DNA of 64,000 nt, taken from positions 62,001 to 126,000 of the forward strand of contig NZ_FMVJ01000007.1 in assembly GCF_900102135.1 (NCBI RefSeq). The letters are read 5' to 3'. Each line of letters opens with the position of its first letter. Position 1 is the stretch's first letter. This document shows positions 43,788-53,249 of this stretch, piece by piece. Source of the DNA: Microvirga guangxiensis (GTDB taxonomy: Bacteria > Pseudomonadota > Alphaproteobacteria > Rhizobiales > Beijerinckiaceae). A program made the position numbers and the translations under genes. Under the pieces are notes generated by a model that saw only the letters and a list, made by a program, of their open reading frames with translations, was not told where the DNA came from and made no database searches.

Positions 43788-44123
43788 CGGGCGATCGGAA
43801 TCCGGTGAGCGGTGTACCCTTTCTAGGGAGTCTTGTCCCGCAGGGCGAGTGTTTCTTAGGGCATTCTGCGGCTATTCTCTTCCTTGCGGGGAGTTGACCG
43901 GGCGAGGGGCTGAACCGGTGATGTCATCCCCGGCGAGCGTCAGCGAGGGAAGGGGATCCACGATCAACCGCGGCGCTATGAATTCACTTCCCCTCCGCTG
44001 CGCTCCGGCCGGGAATGACACTGTCGGGCTGCGCTTGGTGAACGATGCGCAGCTGGCTCGAACCGCGAATAACGGTCGCTCCCGCTTGACAGGAGGCCCC
44101 TCGTCTCGCCACATCGCGGGATC
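43788..44123. other. 336-bp intergenic region with a dispersed-type inverted repeat
   Basis: This is the divergent spacer between the Kef-like gene and ispH. Its central ~105 bp (43918-44022) is an imperfect palindrome described separately. No protein frame with good composition was seen. Promoters for both flanking genes are expected but no clean -35/-10 pair was identified. Confidence 0.5.
43918..44022. repeat. REP-like imperfect inverted repeat
   Basis: The left arm (43918-43960: GTGATGTCATCCCCGG then GCGAGGGAAGGGGATCC) and the right arm (43980-44022: GAATTCACTTCCCCTCCGC then GGCCGGGAATGACAC) are imperfect reverse complements. GTCAT(C/T)CCCGG next to a GAGCG(T)CAGCG(A)GG core is the look of dispersed intergenic repeats in Hyphomicrobiales. 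Copy number in this genome cannot be checked here. Confidence 0.6.
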
Positions 44124-45083
44124 ATGACGAAGCCACCCCTCGACATTCTGCTTTGCGCCCCGCGCGGCTTCTGCGCCGGGGTTGTCCGCGCCATCGACGC
44201 TGTCGAGAAGGCGCTGACGATCCATGGCGCGCCGGTCTATGTGCGCCACGAGATCGTGCACAACAAATACGTGGTGGAAAATCTGAAGCGGAAAGGGGCG
44301 GTTTTCGTGCGGGAGCTCGACGAGATCCCGGACACGAAGGCCCCCGTCATCTTCTCGGCCCATGGCGTGCCGAAATCCGTGCCGGAGGCCGCCGAGGCCC
44401 GCAATTTCTTCGCCATCGACGCCACCTGCCCCCTGGTGACCAAGGTCCATCGGGAGGCGCAGGTGCACCACAAGCGGGACCGTCACATCATCCTGATCGG
44501 CCATGTGGGCCATCCGGAGGTGATCGGCACCATGGGGCAGCTTCCGGAAGGGGCCGTCACCCTCGTGGAGACCGTGGACGATATCGCCCGCCTTCAGCCT
44601 GCCGATCCCGAGAACCTGGCCTTCGTGACCCAGACGACCCTGTCCGTCGACGACACGCAGGACATGGTGGAAGCCCTGAAGGCGCGCTTCCCGTCCATCG
44701 TCGGCCCGCACAAGGAAGACATCTGCTACGCCACCACCAATCGCCAGGGCGCGGTCAAGCGCGTGGCGCCCCAGGTCGATGCGATGATCGTGGTGGGCTC
44801 GCCCAATTCCTCCAACTCGCAGCGCCTGCGCGAAGTGGCCGAGCGGGAAGGCTGCGCTCTGGTGCGCCTGATCCTGCGCGCCGAGGATATCGACTGGTCG
44901 CTGTTCGGAAACATCCGCAGGCTGGGCATCACCGCTGGAGCCTCCGCGCCGGAAATCCTGGTGGAAGAAATCATCGACGCCTTCGCCGAGCGCTACGAGG
45001 TGTCGGTGGAGAGCGTGTCGACGGCGGACGAGAGCGTATTCTTTCCTTTGCCGCGCGAGTTGCGTGAGCAGGCGGCGGAGTAA
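44124..45083 (+). CDS. ispH: 4-hydroxy-3-methylbut-2-enyl diphosphate reductase
   Basis: The 319-residue iron-sulfur enzyme makes isopentenyl and dimethylallyl diphosphate in the last step of the MEP pathway. Three conserved Cys appear in [15 protein letters not shown] (C12 region), [11 protein letters not shown] and [14 protein letters not shown], with the catalytic motif [12 protein letters not shown]. Length and start fit. It heads an operon with thrB (3 nt spacing) and rnhA, an arrangement common in this bacterial group. Confidence 0.97.
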   Translation: MTKPPLDILLCAPRGFCAGVVRAIDAVEKALTIHGAPVYVRHEIVHNKYVVENLKRKGAVFVRELDEIPDTKAPVIFSAHGVPKSVPEAAEARNFFAIDATCPLVTKVHREAQVHHKRDRHIILIGHVGHPEVIGTMGQLPEGAVTLVETVDDIARLQPADPENLAFVTQTTLSVDDTQDMVEALKARFPSIVGPHKEDICYATTNRQGAVKRVAPQVDAMIVVGSPNSSNSQRLREVAEREGCALVRLILRAEDIDWSLFGNIRRLGITAGASAPEILVEEIIDAFAERYEVSVESVSTADESVFFPLPRELREQAAE

Positions 45084-45086
45084 AAG

Positions 45087-46052
45087 GTGGCAGTCTATAC
45101 GGAAGTCAGCGACGAGGAGCTCGAAGGCTTCCTCGCAACCTACGACATCGGCACGGTTCTTTCCTACAAGGGCATCGCCGAGGGTGTGGAGAACACCAAT
45201 TATTTCCTCCACACGACAGAGGGCTCCTACATCCTCACGCTGTACGAGAAGCGGGTGAGGGAAGCGGACCTGCCGTTCTTCCTCGGGCTCATGCAGCATC
45301 TCGCCAACAAGGGCCTGAACTGCCCGCTGCCGGTCAACAACCGCCAGGGACAGCCCCTGGGCCGCGTGGCCGGGCGCCCCGCCGTCATCATCACGTTCCT
45401 CGACGGCATCGCCGTCCGCCGTCCCACGGCCAAGCATTGCGGGGCTCTGGGCGGGGCGCTGGCGCAGCTGCACCTCGCCGGCCAGGATTTCGCGATGGAC
45501 CGGCCGAACGCCCTGTCGCTCGATGCCTGGGCGCCGCTTTTCGGTCTCGCGGAAGCTCAGGCCGATACCGTCTCCGGCGGATTGGCGGAGCGCACGCGGC
45601 GTGAACTCGCCTATCTGCAGGATGCATGGCCCAAGGGCCTGCCCACGGGCATCATCCATGCCGATCTGTTCACGGACAACGTGTTCTTCATCGGCTCCGA
45701 GGTGTCGGGGCTGATCGACTTCTATTTCGCCTGCACGGACGCCTTCGCCTACGACGTCGCCATCTGCCTCAATGCCTGGTGCTTCGAGCAGGATGGGTCC
45801 TTCAACCTCACGAAGGGCCAGGCGCTGCTCGCGGGCTATCAGGCCGTCCGCCCGCTCACGGCGCAGGAGATCGAGGCCCTGCCGGTGCTGTGCCGGGGTT
45901 CCGCCATGCGCTTCATGCTCACCCGCCTCGTGGATTGGCTCAATGTGCCGCCGGGCGCGCTCGTGAAGCCGAAGGACCCGCTGGAATACGACCGCAAGCT
46001 CCACTTCCACCGCCATGTAAGGAACGCCCGCGAATATGGACTCGAAGCATGA
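45087..46052 (+). CDS. thrB: Homoserine kinase (phosphotransferase type)
   Basis: The 321-residue enzyme phosphorylates homoserine for threonine synthesis. It is the APH-kinase-like ThrB found in many alphaproteobacteria, not the GHMP-type E. coli enzyme: [20 protein letters not shown] at the N terminus, the catalytic loop [14 protein letters not shown] (kinase HxDxxxxN) and the metal motif [16 protein letters not shown]. It uses a GTG start 3 nt after ispH and its stop overlaps rnhA by 4 nt. thrC is in a separate operon at 53246-54661. Confidence 0.95.
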   Translation: MAVYTEVSDEELEGFLATYDIGTVLSYKGIAEGVENTNYFLHTTEGSYILTLYEKRVREADLPFFLGLMQHLANKGLNCPLPVNNRQGQPLGRVAGRPAVIITFLDGIAVRRPTAKHCGALGGALAQLHLAGQDFAMDRPNALSLDAWAPLFGLAEAQADTVSGGLAERTRRELAYLQDAWPKGLPTGIIHADLFTDNVFFIGSEVSGLIDFYFACTDAFAYDVAICLNAWCFEQDGSFNLTKGQALLAGYQAVRPLTAQEIEALPVLCRGSAMRFMLTRLVDWLNVPPGALVKPKDPLEYDRKLHFHRHVRNAREYGLEA

Positions 46053-46504
46053 GCGGTTCTGAACGCATCCTGATCTATACCGACGGCGCCTGCTCGGGAA
46101 ATCCCGGACCGGGCGGATGGGCCGCGATCCTGTTCTTCAAGGGCAGCGAGAAGGAGGTGTCCGGCGGCGAGCCTCACACCACCAACAACCGCATGGAGAT
46201 CCGCGCGGCCATCGAGGGCCTCAACGCCCTCAAGCGCCCCTGCGCGGTGGACCTGTTCACGGATTCCCAATATGTGCGCCAGGGCATCACGCAATGGATG
46301 CACAACTGGAAGCGCCGAGGATGGCGCACCGCCGACAACAAGCCCGTGAAGAACGAGGACCTCTGGCGCGAGCTCGATGAGGCCGCGTCCCGGCACGATG
46401 TCGCCTGGCACTGGGTGAAGGGACACGCGGACGATCCCATCAACATCCGCGTCGACGAGCTGGCGGTTTCCGCCATGCAGCCTTTCAAGAAAAGACGCGC
46501 ATAG
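46049..46504 (+). CDS. rnhA: Ribonuclease HI
   Basis: The product has 151 residues, starting inside the ATGA overlap with thrB. It degrades RNA in RNA-DNA hybrids. The active-site carboxylates are visible: D in [15 protein letters not shown] in [11 protein letters not shown] in [10 protein letters not shown] and the last D in [19 protein letters not shown] holds the catalytic His. Third gene of the ispH-thrB-rnhA operon, followed by a terminator. Confidence 0.97.
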   Translation: MSGSERILIYTDGACSGNPGPGGWAAILFFKGSEKEVSGGEPHTTNNRMEIRAAIEGLNALKRPCAVDLFTDSQYVRQGITQWMHNWKRRGWRTADNKPVKNEDLWRELDEAASRHDVAWHWVKGHADDPINIRVDELAVSAMQPFKKRRA

Positions 46505-46517
46505 AGCATCGACGAAA

Positions 46518-46550
46518 AAGCCCCTGCCGGCATCGAGCGGGCAGGGGCTT
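46518..46550. terminator. Terminator between rnhA and the peroxiredoxin gene
   Basis: AAGCCCCTGCC and GGCAGGGGCTT form an 11-bp stem with an 11-nt loop. On the minus strand it is followed by TTTTTCG, a good terminator for the peroxiredoxin gene; on the plus strand the T-run is short. Confidence 0.75.
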
Positions 46551-46574
46551 CATATGTTCGACGGTGTGAAAGGA

Positions 46575-47057
46575 TCAGAGATCCTTCAGGATGTTGTCGG
46601 CGCCCGACACCTGAGCCTTGGACGGGGTGTCTTCGATGTTGATCGCCTTCACGACGCCGTCTTCTACCACCATGGAGTAGCGCTGCGAGCGGATGCCGAG
46701 GCCGAAGCCGGTTCCGTCCATGGTGAGCTTGATCGCCTTGGCGAAATCGCCATTGCCGTCCGACAGGAAGTCGATGCCTTCAGCGCCCGAGGACTTGGCC
46801 CAGGCATCCATGACGAAGACGTCGTTGACGGCGGTGACCAGGATCGAATCCACGCCCTTCGCCTTGATCTCTTCCGCGCGCTGCACGTAGCCGGGCAGGT
46901 GGTTGCGGTGGCAGGTGGGGGTGAACGCGCCGGGAACCGCCACGAGCACCACCTTGCGCCCCTTGAAGAGGTCGTCCGTCGTCTTGGCGACCGGACCGTC
47001 GGCGGTCATGACGCGGAATGTGACCTGGGGGAGGCGTTCTCCAACCTGAATGGCCAT
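46575..47057 (-). CDS. Peroxiredoxin, Prx5-like (one-Cys)
   Basis: This 160-residue thiol peroxidase reduces H2O2 or organic peroxides. VAVPGAFTPTCHRNHLPGYV contains the peroxidatic Cys (about 49) in the PxxxTxxC motif typical of the Prx5/AhpE-like group. This is the only Cys in the protein, so reduction must use an external thiol such as glutathione or glutaredoxin rather than an internal resolving Cys. It is a single gene on the minus strand. Confidence 0.93.
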   Translation of the reverse strand: MAIQVGERLPQVTFRVMTADGPVAKTTDDLFKGRKVVLVAVPGAFTPTCHRNHLPGYVQRAEEIKAKGVDSILVTAVNDVFVMDAWAKSSGAEGIDFLSDGNGDFAKAIKLTMDGTGFGLGIRSQRYSMVVEDGVVKAINIEDTPSKAQVSGADNILKDL

Positions 47058-47101
47058 GCACTTTTCTCCAGAGCTGATGCGTTAGGAATCCATGGCCTTC
47101 A

Positions 47102-47929
47102 CTAGCGCGGCGAATTGCCGGCGTCGAGGCTCACTTGCGTCTCGATGGCCTTGTCTCCAGCAACCAGCGTGAGGGTGAGGGGAACCGGGCCCGATGCATC
47201 CTTGGGTTTCTCCTCCACCGTCACGGTGAAGCGATTGTCCGCGTCGGCCGTGGAACTCGAGACATACCAATTGTCGGGAGCCTCGGCGAAGAGAGCAGGC
47301 TTCTCCCCGGATGGAGCCAGGACGGAGACGGACAGTTCCGGCTTGGCGCCGTTCCGGGGCTGCACGGACAGAACGGTGAGTTCGCCCTGCGCTCCCACGG
47401 CCTGCCGCCGTGGAACCTTGGCCATGAACGTCTCGATCGCCGCGCGCTGGGGACCGGCCTCGGTGAGGCCCATGCTCAGATCCGCATGGGCCGGGATGCA
47501 GATATCCTTGCAGACGCCGTAATCGACGACGAGCGCCAGCTTGACCGGCTTGTCGGCGGCCTTGGGCTTCACCACGACCGGCAGGACGACCTCGTGGCTG
47601 TAGACATAGGCCACGCCCGCCGCATCCTCATGGCGCTTGGGGGCCGGCCATTGCACCTCCACGGATTCCACGTTCTCGGAGGCCGACCAGTCGAAGCTGG
47701 GCGGCAGTCCCGATTCGCCGGGGTTGCGCCAATAGGTCTTGAAGCCCTCATCGAGAGTGATCTGGACGCCGGAGAGCCAGTTCTCCCCCTGCCTCCCGCC
47801 CGACAGCAGCCGCACCTGCGAGTGAAACCCCTGCGCCGAGGGTGACGCGGGAGCAGGCTGTCCAAATGCGGAGAAACAGGACAGGCTCACAAAAAAGGCG
47901 GATGCGGCGATGCGTAATGTCGATGTCAT
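47102..47929 (-). CDS. Periplasmic DsbD-N-like protein
   Basis: The product has 275 residues from ATG 47929 (AGGGAGGCGTCAGTTCC upstream). A signal peptide ends near SAFGQPA. The domain matches the N-terminal disulfide-interchange part of DsbD/ScsB: VRLLSGGRQGENWLSGVQIT, GFKTYWRNPGESGLPPSFDW, and a CKDIC (CxxxC) pair in VVDYGVCKDICIPAHADLSM that would carry the thiol exchange. There is no DsbD membrane domain, so it is a stand-alone periplasmic module, as in many alphaproteobacteria. Divergent from yqgE. Confidence 0.88.
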   Translation of the reverse strand: MTSTLRIAASAFFVSLSCFSAFGQPAPASPSAQGFHSQVRLLSGGRQGENWLSGVQITLDEGFKTYWRNPGESGLPPSFDWSASENVESVEVQWPAPKRHEDAAGVAYVYSHEVVLPVVVKPKAADKPVKLALVVDYGVCKDICIPAHADLSMGLTEAGPQRAAIETFMAKVPRRQAVGAQGELTVLSVQPRNGAKPELSVSVLAPSGEKPALFAEAPDNWYVSSSTADADNRFTVTVEEKPKDASGPVPLTLTLVAGDKAIETQVSLDAGNSPR

Positions 47930-48037
47930 GGAACTGACGCCTCCCTGAGGCGCTTCCTTTATGCGTTTTCTATTCGGGTCTGCCATCCACGATCCCGTGA
48001 TCGGGTTTTGCTGGCCCATTAAGGCAGATTTCGAGAC

Positions 48038-48649
48038 ATGAGCTTCCAGCTAGATCCTTACGGCGCCGGCTCCCCGTATCTTGACGGGCAGCTGCTTGTG
48101 GCAATGCCCGGTATGTCGGACGAGCGCTTCTCGCGCGCGGTGATCTATGTCTGCGCCCATTCCCCGGAAGGGGCCATGGGCATCATTCTCAACCGTCCTG
48201 CCGCAAACGTGAACATGACGGACCTTCTGGTCCAACTCGAGATCGTGCCCGAACTGGACCGCATTCATCTGCCGGAGCAGGTGGGCCGCATGCAGGTTCT
48301 CATCGGCGGCCCGGTGGAGACGAGCCGTGGCTTCGTGTTGCATTCGCCCGATTTTCACATCGCCCAGTCGACGCTGCCCATCGACGACGGGGTGTGCTTG
48401 ACCGCGACCATCGACATCCTGCGCGCCATCGCCCAGGGGCGCGGCCCCCGGGCTGCGGTGCTCGCGCTCGGCTATGCGGGCTGGGGCGCGGGTCAGCTCG
48501 AACTCGAGCTTCAGTCCAATGGCTGGCTGAACTGTCCCGCCGATGCCGAACTGATCTTCAGCACGCCTGCCGATATCCGCTACGAGATGGCCCTGCGCCG
48601 GATTGGCATCGAACCTGCCATGCTCTCCATGGAAGCGGGCCACGCCTGA
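48038..48649 (+). CDS. yqgE: YqgE/AlgH family protein
   Basis: The 203-residue cytoplasmic protein matches UPF0301: [40 protein letters not shown] and the C-terminal [19 protein letters not shown] pattern. The family was linked to alginate regulation in Pseudomonas as AlgH, but its biochemical role is unclear. The gene is isolated: divergent from the DsbD-N-like gene and convergent with the GGDEF-EAL gene (4 nt between stops). Confidence 0.93.
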   Translation: MSFQLDPYGAGSPYLDGQLLVAMPGMSDERFSRAVIYVCAHSPEGAMGIILNRPAANVNMTDLLVQLEIVPELDRIHLPEQVGRMQVLIGGPVETSRGFVLHSPDFHIAQSTLPIDDGVCLTATIDILRAIAQGRGPRAAVLALGYAGWGAGQLELELQSNGWLNCPADAELIFSTPADIRYEMALRRIGIEPAMLSMEAGHA

Positions 48650-48653
48650 GGTC

Positions 48654-51536
48654 TTACGCAGCCTCGGTGCTGGTCGCGCCTACGAGCTGACGGGCCTGCA
48701 TCACCGACATCGGCTCGCCGAAAACGGGGCCCTGCGCATATTCGCAGCCGAGCTGGTAGAGCTCAATGGCTTCCGACTCGCTTTCCGCGCCTTCCGCGAC
48801 GATCTCCATACCGAGTTCGTGCGCCATCTTGATGATGGAGCGCAGGATGACCGGATTGCCCGACGCCATCTGGCGAACGAACGACTCGTCCACCTTGAGC
48901 GTGTCGAACGGGAAGCGCAGCAGATAGGAGAGGGCTGAATAGCCCGTGCCGAAATCGTCGAGCGAGAGCCCGGCGCCGAGATCGCGCAGGCGCGCCAGCA
49001 TCTGGGCGGAGTATTCCGGATTCTCCATCACGAGACTTTCCGTCATCTCGATCTTGAGCGAGCCGGGCAGAACGCGTGTGCGCGCGATCACGGTCTTCAC
49101 TTCCTGCAGCAGATCGTGGCGCAGGAGGTGGTGGCTCGACATATTCACGCTGGCGAAGATCGGCGGCTCGACCTCGAGCGCATTCTGCCAGATGGCGAGT
49201 TCCCGCGCCGTCTGCTCCAGCAGGAATACGCTGAGCTTGACGATGAGGCCGGTCTCCTCGGCAATCGACATGAAGTCGTCGGGCGAGATGCGGCCCAGGC
49301 GCGGGTGATCCCAGCGCAGCATCGATTCGAAACCGGCGATGGTGCGGTCTTCGAGGCGCACGATGGGCTTGAACAGAACCTTCATCTCGCTGCGGTCCAG
49401 CGCATGGCGCAGATCGCTTTCCATGGTGAAATGGTCGCTGCGGTCCGAGCGCATGGTGGGGCGGAACACCTCGATGCGGTCGCCGCCGTGACGGCGCGCA
49501 TGCGCCATGGCGATCTCGGCGTTACGCAGAACCTCTTCGCGACGGGCCGCGATCTGGGGATCGTGCAGGGCGATGCCGATGGAGGCGGTGAGGAAGATCT
49601 CGCGCTCGGCGTAGGTGACCGGCGTGGTCACGATGCGCCGGACCATGTCGGCGAAGGCGATGATGCGGTCGGTCTCGCGCTCGGAGAGGAGAATGATCGC
49701 GAATTCGTCGCCCGAGATGCGCGCGAGCGTATCCTGCGGCTTCAGGAGGCGGCCGAGGCGGCGCGAGAGAGTGAGCAGGATCGAGTCGCCTGCGGCATAG
49801 CCGGATTGCTCGTTCGATTCCTTGAACTTGTCGATGTCGATCACGAGCACGGTCGGGCGTAAGGCATCGTCCTGGCTTGCGAAGGTCAGCGCCGCTTCCA
49901 GACGATCGTAGAAGAGCTGGCGGTTCGGCAGGCTCGTGAGGTTGTCGTGCACGGCATCGTGCAGCAGGCGTTCCTCGGCGTTCTTGCTGGTGGTCACATC
50001 GGCCAGCGTGCCGACGATGCGGATGACCTCGCCGTCCGAGCCGATCACCGGACGCGCCTTCAGGCGGAACCAGTGATGCGCATTCGAGGCCGAGCGCAGG
50101 CGGAAATCCTGCACGAGGCGGCCGCGGCGCTGCTCGATCACCGTGTCGAGCGCAAGGCGGTAGCGATCCTTGTCGAAGGGGTGGATCAGGTCGAGCCATG
50201 CGGAGGCGGGCCCTTCGAGGGTGCCGCGCTTCAGTCCAAGCTGATGCTCGATCTCCGGGCTCACGAAGATATTGTCGGACACCACGTCCCAGTCGAACAC
50301 GATGTCGCCCGCGCCGGCCAGCGCCAGCGCACGCCGCTCGGTGTCGTTGACGAAGCCGCGCGCGAAACCGCCGCCGGCGAAGGCATGCTGCATCACGGTG
50401 AAGCCGATGAGCATGACGATCAGCACGAGGCCGCCGACGAGGGCAGGAGGCACGAGATCGGAAGCGAGCTGGCCGAGGACCGTGAAGCTCGCAGCCACCG
50501 TCCACGCGATCAGCAGAAGCCAGGTAGGCACCAGCATGATGGCACGGTCATAGCCATGCGTCGCGAGGTGGATCACGAGGATGAAGCCGATTCCGGCAAC
50601 GGCCGCGATCGACATGCGCGCCACGCCGGAGGCCACCGAGGCATCGACGACGGCAAGCAGCAGCAGCGCGCCGAGGAAGGCGAGCCAGAACGCCGTCACG
50701 TGGCTGTAGCGGACGTGCCAGCGGTTCAGGTTGAGATAGGCGAAGAGGAACACGAGCAGGGTGGCCGCGAGCACCGCTTCCGCGCCAGCGCGATAGATCT
50801 GTTCCGTGACCTCGGAGATCGGGAACACGCGCTGGAAGAAACCGAAATCGATGCTGGCATAGGCGAGCACCGCCCAAGCCAGGGCTGCGGCCGCCGGGAA
50901 GATGAGAGCGCCCTTCACCACGAACACGATGGTCAGGAACAGGGCCAGCAGGCCCGCGATGCCGATGATGATGCCCTTATAGAGCGTCAGCCCGTTCACG
51001 CGCTCCTTATAGGCAGCCCCATCCCAGAGATGGAGTTGAGGCAGGTTGTCGGTGCGAAGCTCGGCCACGAAGGTGACGGTGGTGCCGGGATCGAGCGTGA
51101 TGAGGAAGACGTCCGCGTCGGGGCTGTCGTCGCGCTCGGGCCGGATGCCTTGGCTCGCCGTGATGGCCGCGATCCGCGAGGCTCCGAGGTCCGGCCAGAT
51201 CACGCCCGATCCGGTGAGCCGGAAATGCGGGGCGACCAGAAGACGGTCCACCTGCTCGTCGGTATCGTTGGTGAGCGCGAAGACGATCCAATCCGGCCGG
51301 GTGCCTGCCTCGCGCGCCTTCACGGCGATGCGGCGAACGATGCCGTCGCGGCCCGGGGCCGTGGAGATGCGGATTTCATCGCCATCGGATTTGTAGCGCT
51401 CGATGGCCTGCGTGAGGTCGATGGCCTTCATCTTGGGGTCGACACGCACGGATTCCACCGCCCAGCCGGTCGTCGGCAGGGCCAGTCCCATGAATGCCAC
51501 CAGAAGGAAGGCTATGGCGAAAGATACGATCCGCAC
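48654..51536 (-). CDS. Membrane PAS-GGDEF-EAL protein (c-di-GMP turnover)
   Basis: About 960 residues from GTG 51536 (start chosen because a signal peptide MRIVSFAIAFLLVAFMGLAL begins there; an upstream extension is unlikely). A periplasmic 7TMR-DISM-like sensor region (~30-185) precedes about seven membrane helices, a PAS fold (~415-520), a GGDEF domain whose motif is SGDEF, and an EAL domain whose motif reads ESMLRW. EAL residues for metal and substrate (MTESLVM, LDDFGTGYS, KVDES, EGAES, YAQGPVFG) are kept, so phosphodiesterase activity is plausible; cyclase activity is doubtful. Convergent with yqgE. Confidence 0.9.
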   Translation of the reverse strand: MRIVSFAIAFLLVAFMGLALPTTGWAVESVRVDPKMKAIDLTQAIERYKSDGDEIRISTAPGRDGIVRRIAVKAREAGTRPDWIVFALTNDTDEQVDRLLVAPHFRLTGSGVIWPDLGASRIAAITASQGIRPERDDSPDADVFLITLDPGTTVTFVAELRTDNLPQLHLWDGAAYKERVNGLTLYKGIIIGIAGLLALFLTIVFVVKGALIFPAAAALAWAVLAYASIDFGFFQRVFPISEVTEQIYRAGAEAVLAATLLVFLFAYLNLNRWHVRYSHVTAFWLAFLGALLLLAVVDASVASGVARMSIAAVAGIGFILVIHLATHGYDRAIMLVPTWLLLIAWTVAASFTVLGQLASDLVPPALVGGLVLIVMLIGFTVMQHAFAGGGFARGFVNDTERRALALAGAGDIVFDWDVVSDNIFVSPEIEHQLGLKRGTLEGPASAWLDLIHPFDKDRYRLALDTVIEQRRGRLVQDFRLRSASNAHHWFRLKARPVIGSDGEVIRIVGTLADVTTSKNAEERLLHDAVHDNLTSLPNRQLFYDRLEAALTFASQDDALRPTVLVIDIDKFKESNEQSGYAAGDSILLTLSRRLGRLLKPQDTLARISGDEFAIILLSERETDRIIAFADMVRRIVTTPVTYAEREIFLTASIGIALHDPQIAARREEVLRNAEIAMAHARRHGGDRIEVFRPTMRSDRSDHFTMESDLRHALDRSEMKVLFKPIVRLEDRTIAGFESMLRWDHPRLGRISPDDFMSIAEETGLIVKLSVFLLEQTARELAIWQNALEVEPPIFASVNMSSHHLLRHDLLQEVKTVIARTRVLPGSLKIEMTESLVMENPEYSAQMLARLRDLGAGLSLDDFGTGYSALSYLLRFPFDTLKVDESFVRQMASGNPVILRSIIKMAHELGMEIVAEGAESESEAIELYQLGCEYAQGPVFGEPMSVMQARQLVGATSTEAA

Positions 51537-51965
51537 CGCTTCGGTTCTTTCGTCCGGTCCAAAAGTCGAAGGCAGATTGGTACCGGTCAGGGAGCTTGAG
51601 GGCAAGCCGAAGCCTCCCGAGGCCCCCACTTGTCCGCATGACTCGTTATTTATCGTTAACCACGCGCATGGAGGCCTTTTGCGGCGGGATTGAGGTGAAA
51701 TGGACATAACGTAGCGGCATGTGGCCTTTCGCAGAGACGCATTATCCCACACTCATCCTCATCTTTGGGCTTGTTGTGGGGATATGCGTCCTACCGCCTG
51801 TGGCCTCATCCTCAGTATCTGGTTGGAAAGAATATGGCGGGTGTTTCCCTCCCCCTTGTGGGGAGGGTGAGGGTGGGGGTGTTGGCGTCACGTCTTGAAG
51901 CAGTGGCGCTTACACCCCCACCTCCAACTCCTCCCCACAAGGGGGAGGAGGGCTGCCCAGCTTCA
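51537..51965. other. 429-bp spacer with an inverted repeat, between M16 and GGDEF-EAL genes
   Basis: The region holds the upstream part of the GGDEF-EAL gene (including an unlikely N-terminal extension up to 51752) and the palindrome at 51847-51952. A weak CtrA-like sequence (TTAA-N7-TAAC on the minus strand, near 51643-51660) lies about 110 bp upstream of GTG 51536; one mismatch in the second half makes this uncertain. No other gene is seen. Confidence 0.35.
51847..51952. repeat. Inverted repeat of the CCCTCCCCCTTGTGGGGAGG type
   Basis: The left arm (51847-51882, CCCTCCCCCTTGTGGGGAGG then GTGAGGGTGGGGGTGT) and the right arm (51912-51952, ACACCCCCACCTCC then CTCCCCACAAGGGGGAGG) are near-perfect reverse complements around a 29-nt loop. 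The left arm is itself palindromic at CCTCCCC/GGGGAGG. This motif looks like a dispersed element of Hyphomicrobiales and lies right after the M16 gene, where it may also act as a terminator. Confidence 0.65.
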
Positions 51966-53249
51966 TCAGCCGCGCAGGCCAGCCGTGATGACCTCGAGAG
52001 AGGGCAGGCCCTTGATCGGCCCGATGGCTGCAACGGTGGGATTGCCCTGCAGGAGAAGGCGACCCGCCTCGCGCACGTGGTCCTGGTCGAGGGCGTCCAC
52101 TTTCTTGACGATCTCGTCGCTTTCCACGATGCGGCCCCACGAGAGGAGCTGGCGCGCCATGCGCTCGATCCGTCCGCCGGGCGTTTCCAGTGCCGTCAGC
52201 AGAGCCACCTTCATCTGCGCCTTGGAGCGGATCATCTCGATCTCGCTGATGTCCGTGGTCGCCTGGCGCATGCAGTCGAGGGTGACTTTGGTGAGTTCCT
52301 TCACATCCGACCCTGCCGTGCCCGCGCCGATGCCGAAAAGGCCGCAATCGGAGAAGGGCCAGTGGAAGGAATCGATGGAATAGGCAAGACCGCGCGTCTC
52401 GCGCACCTCATGCCACAGGCGTGAGGTGAGGCCTCCGCCGAGGATATGGGCGAAGAGATGCGTAGCATAATAGCCGGGATCCTTGAACGACAGGCCGGGC
52501 AAGCCCAGCACGATGTTGGCCTGTTCGAGCTTGCGCGCAATGCGCCGCTCGCCGCCGGTGTAATGTCCGTTCTCCGGTGTGCGAATGTCCGCTGCGGGCA
52601 TGGCGCCGAAGAGGCGCTCGGCCGCTTCGACGATCTGCGCATGATCCACGTTGCCGGCCGCCGCGAGCACCATCTTCGATGGAATGTATTCTCGGGCCAG
52701 GAAGGCGCGGATCGTGCCCTCGTTGAAGCTCTTGATCGTCTCCGGCGTGCCGAGGATCGGGCGGCCGACGGGCTGGCCTGCGAAAGCCGTTTCCATGAAC
52801 GCGTCATAGATCAGGTCGTCCGGCGTATCCTCGACGGCGGCGTATTCCTGCAGGATGACACTCTTCTCGCGCGCAAGCTCCGCTTCGTCGAAAGCGGAGT
52901 TGATGAGAATGTCGCCGAGCACGTCGAGGGCGACATCCACGTTCTCGCCGAGAACGCGTGCGGTGTAGCTCGTGTATTCGACGCTGGTGGCGGCGTTGAT
53001 GTCGCCGCCCACATTCTCGATGTCTTCCGCGATCTGCCGCGCGGAGCGGCGAGCGGTGCCCTTGAAGGCCATGTGCTCGATCAGATGCGACAGGCCGTGC
53101 TCATGCGCCTGCTCATGGCGCGAGCCGGTGCCCACCCAGACGCCGAGAGTGGCGGTGGCGACTTCCGGCATGTGCTCGGTCGCGACCGTCAGGCCGTTGG
53201 AAAGCCTCGTGATGTCGACGCGCTTCTCGCGGACGAAATGCTGATTCAT
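51966..53249 (-). CDS. M16 family zinc metallopeptidase (processing-peptidase-like)
   Basis: The 427-residue protein resembles mitochondrial processing peptidase beta subunits. The inverted zinc motif HxxEH is in HLIEHMAFKGTARRS near residue 50, and a downstream Glu (ENVGGDINAATSVEYT region) supplies the third ligand. It probably cleaves small peptides or targeting sequences in the cytoplasm or membrane surface; substrates are unknown. It overlaps thrC by 4 nt (ATGA). The thrC-M16 pair is widespread in alphaproteobacteria. Confidence 0.93.
   Translation of the reverse strand: MNQHFVREKRVDITRLSNGLTVATEHMPEVATATLGVWVGTGSRHEQAHEHGLSHLIEHMAFKGTARRSARQIAEDIENVGGDINAATSVEYTSYTARVLGENVDVALDVLGDILINSAFDEAELAREKSVILQEYAAVEDTPDDLIYDAFMETAFAGQPVGRPILGTPETIKSFNEGTIRAFLAREYIPSKMVLAAAGNVDHAQIVEAAERLFGAMPAADIRTPENGHYTGGERRIARKLEQANIVLGLPGLSFKDPGYYATHLFAHILGGGLTSRLWHEVRETRGLAYSIDSFHWPFSDCGLFGIGAGTAGSDVKELTKVTLDCMRQATTDISEIEMIRSKAQMKVALLTALETPGGRIERMARQLLSWGRIVESDEIVKKVDALDQDHVREAGRLLLQGNPTVAAIGPIKGLPSLEVITAGLRG

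Noticed and set aside
43872..46016. A 714-codon open frame antisense to ispH and thrB
   Set aside because: It is a shadow frame: both sense genes have complete motifs and the antisense product has no domain.
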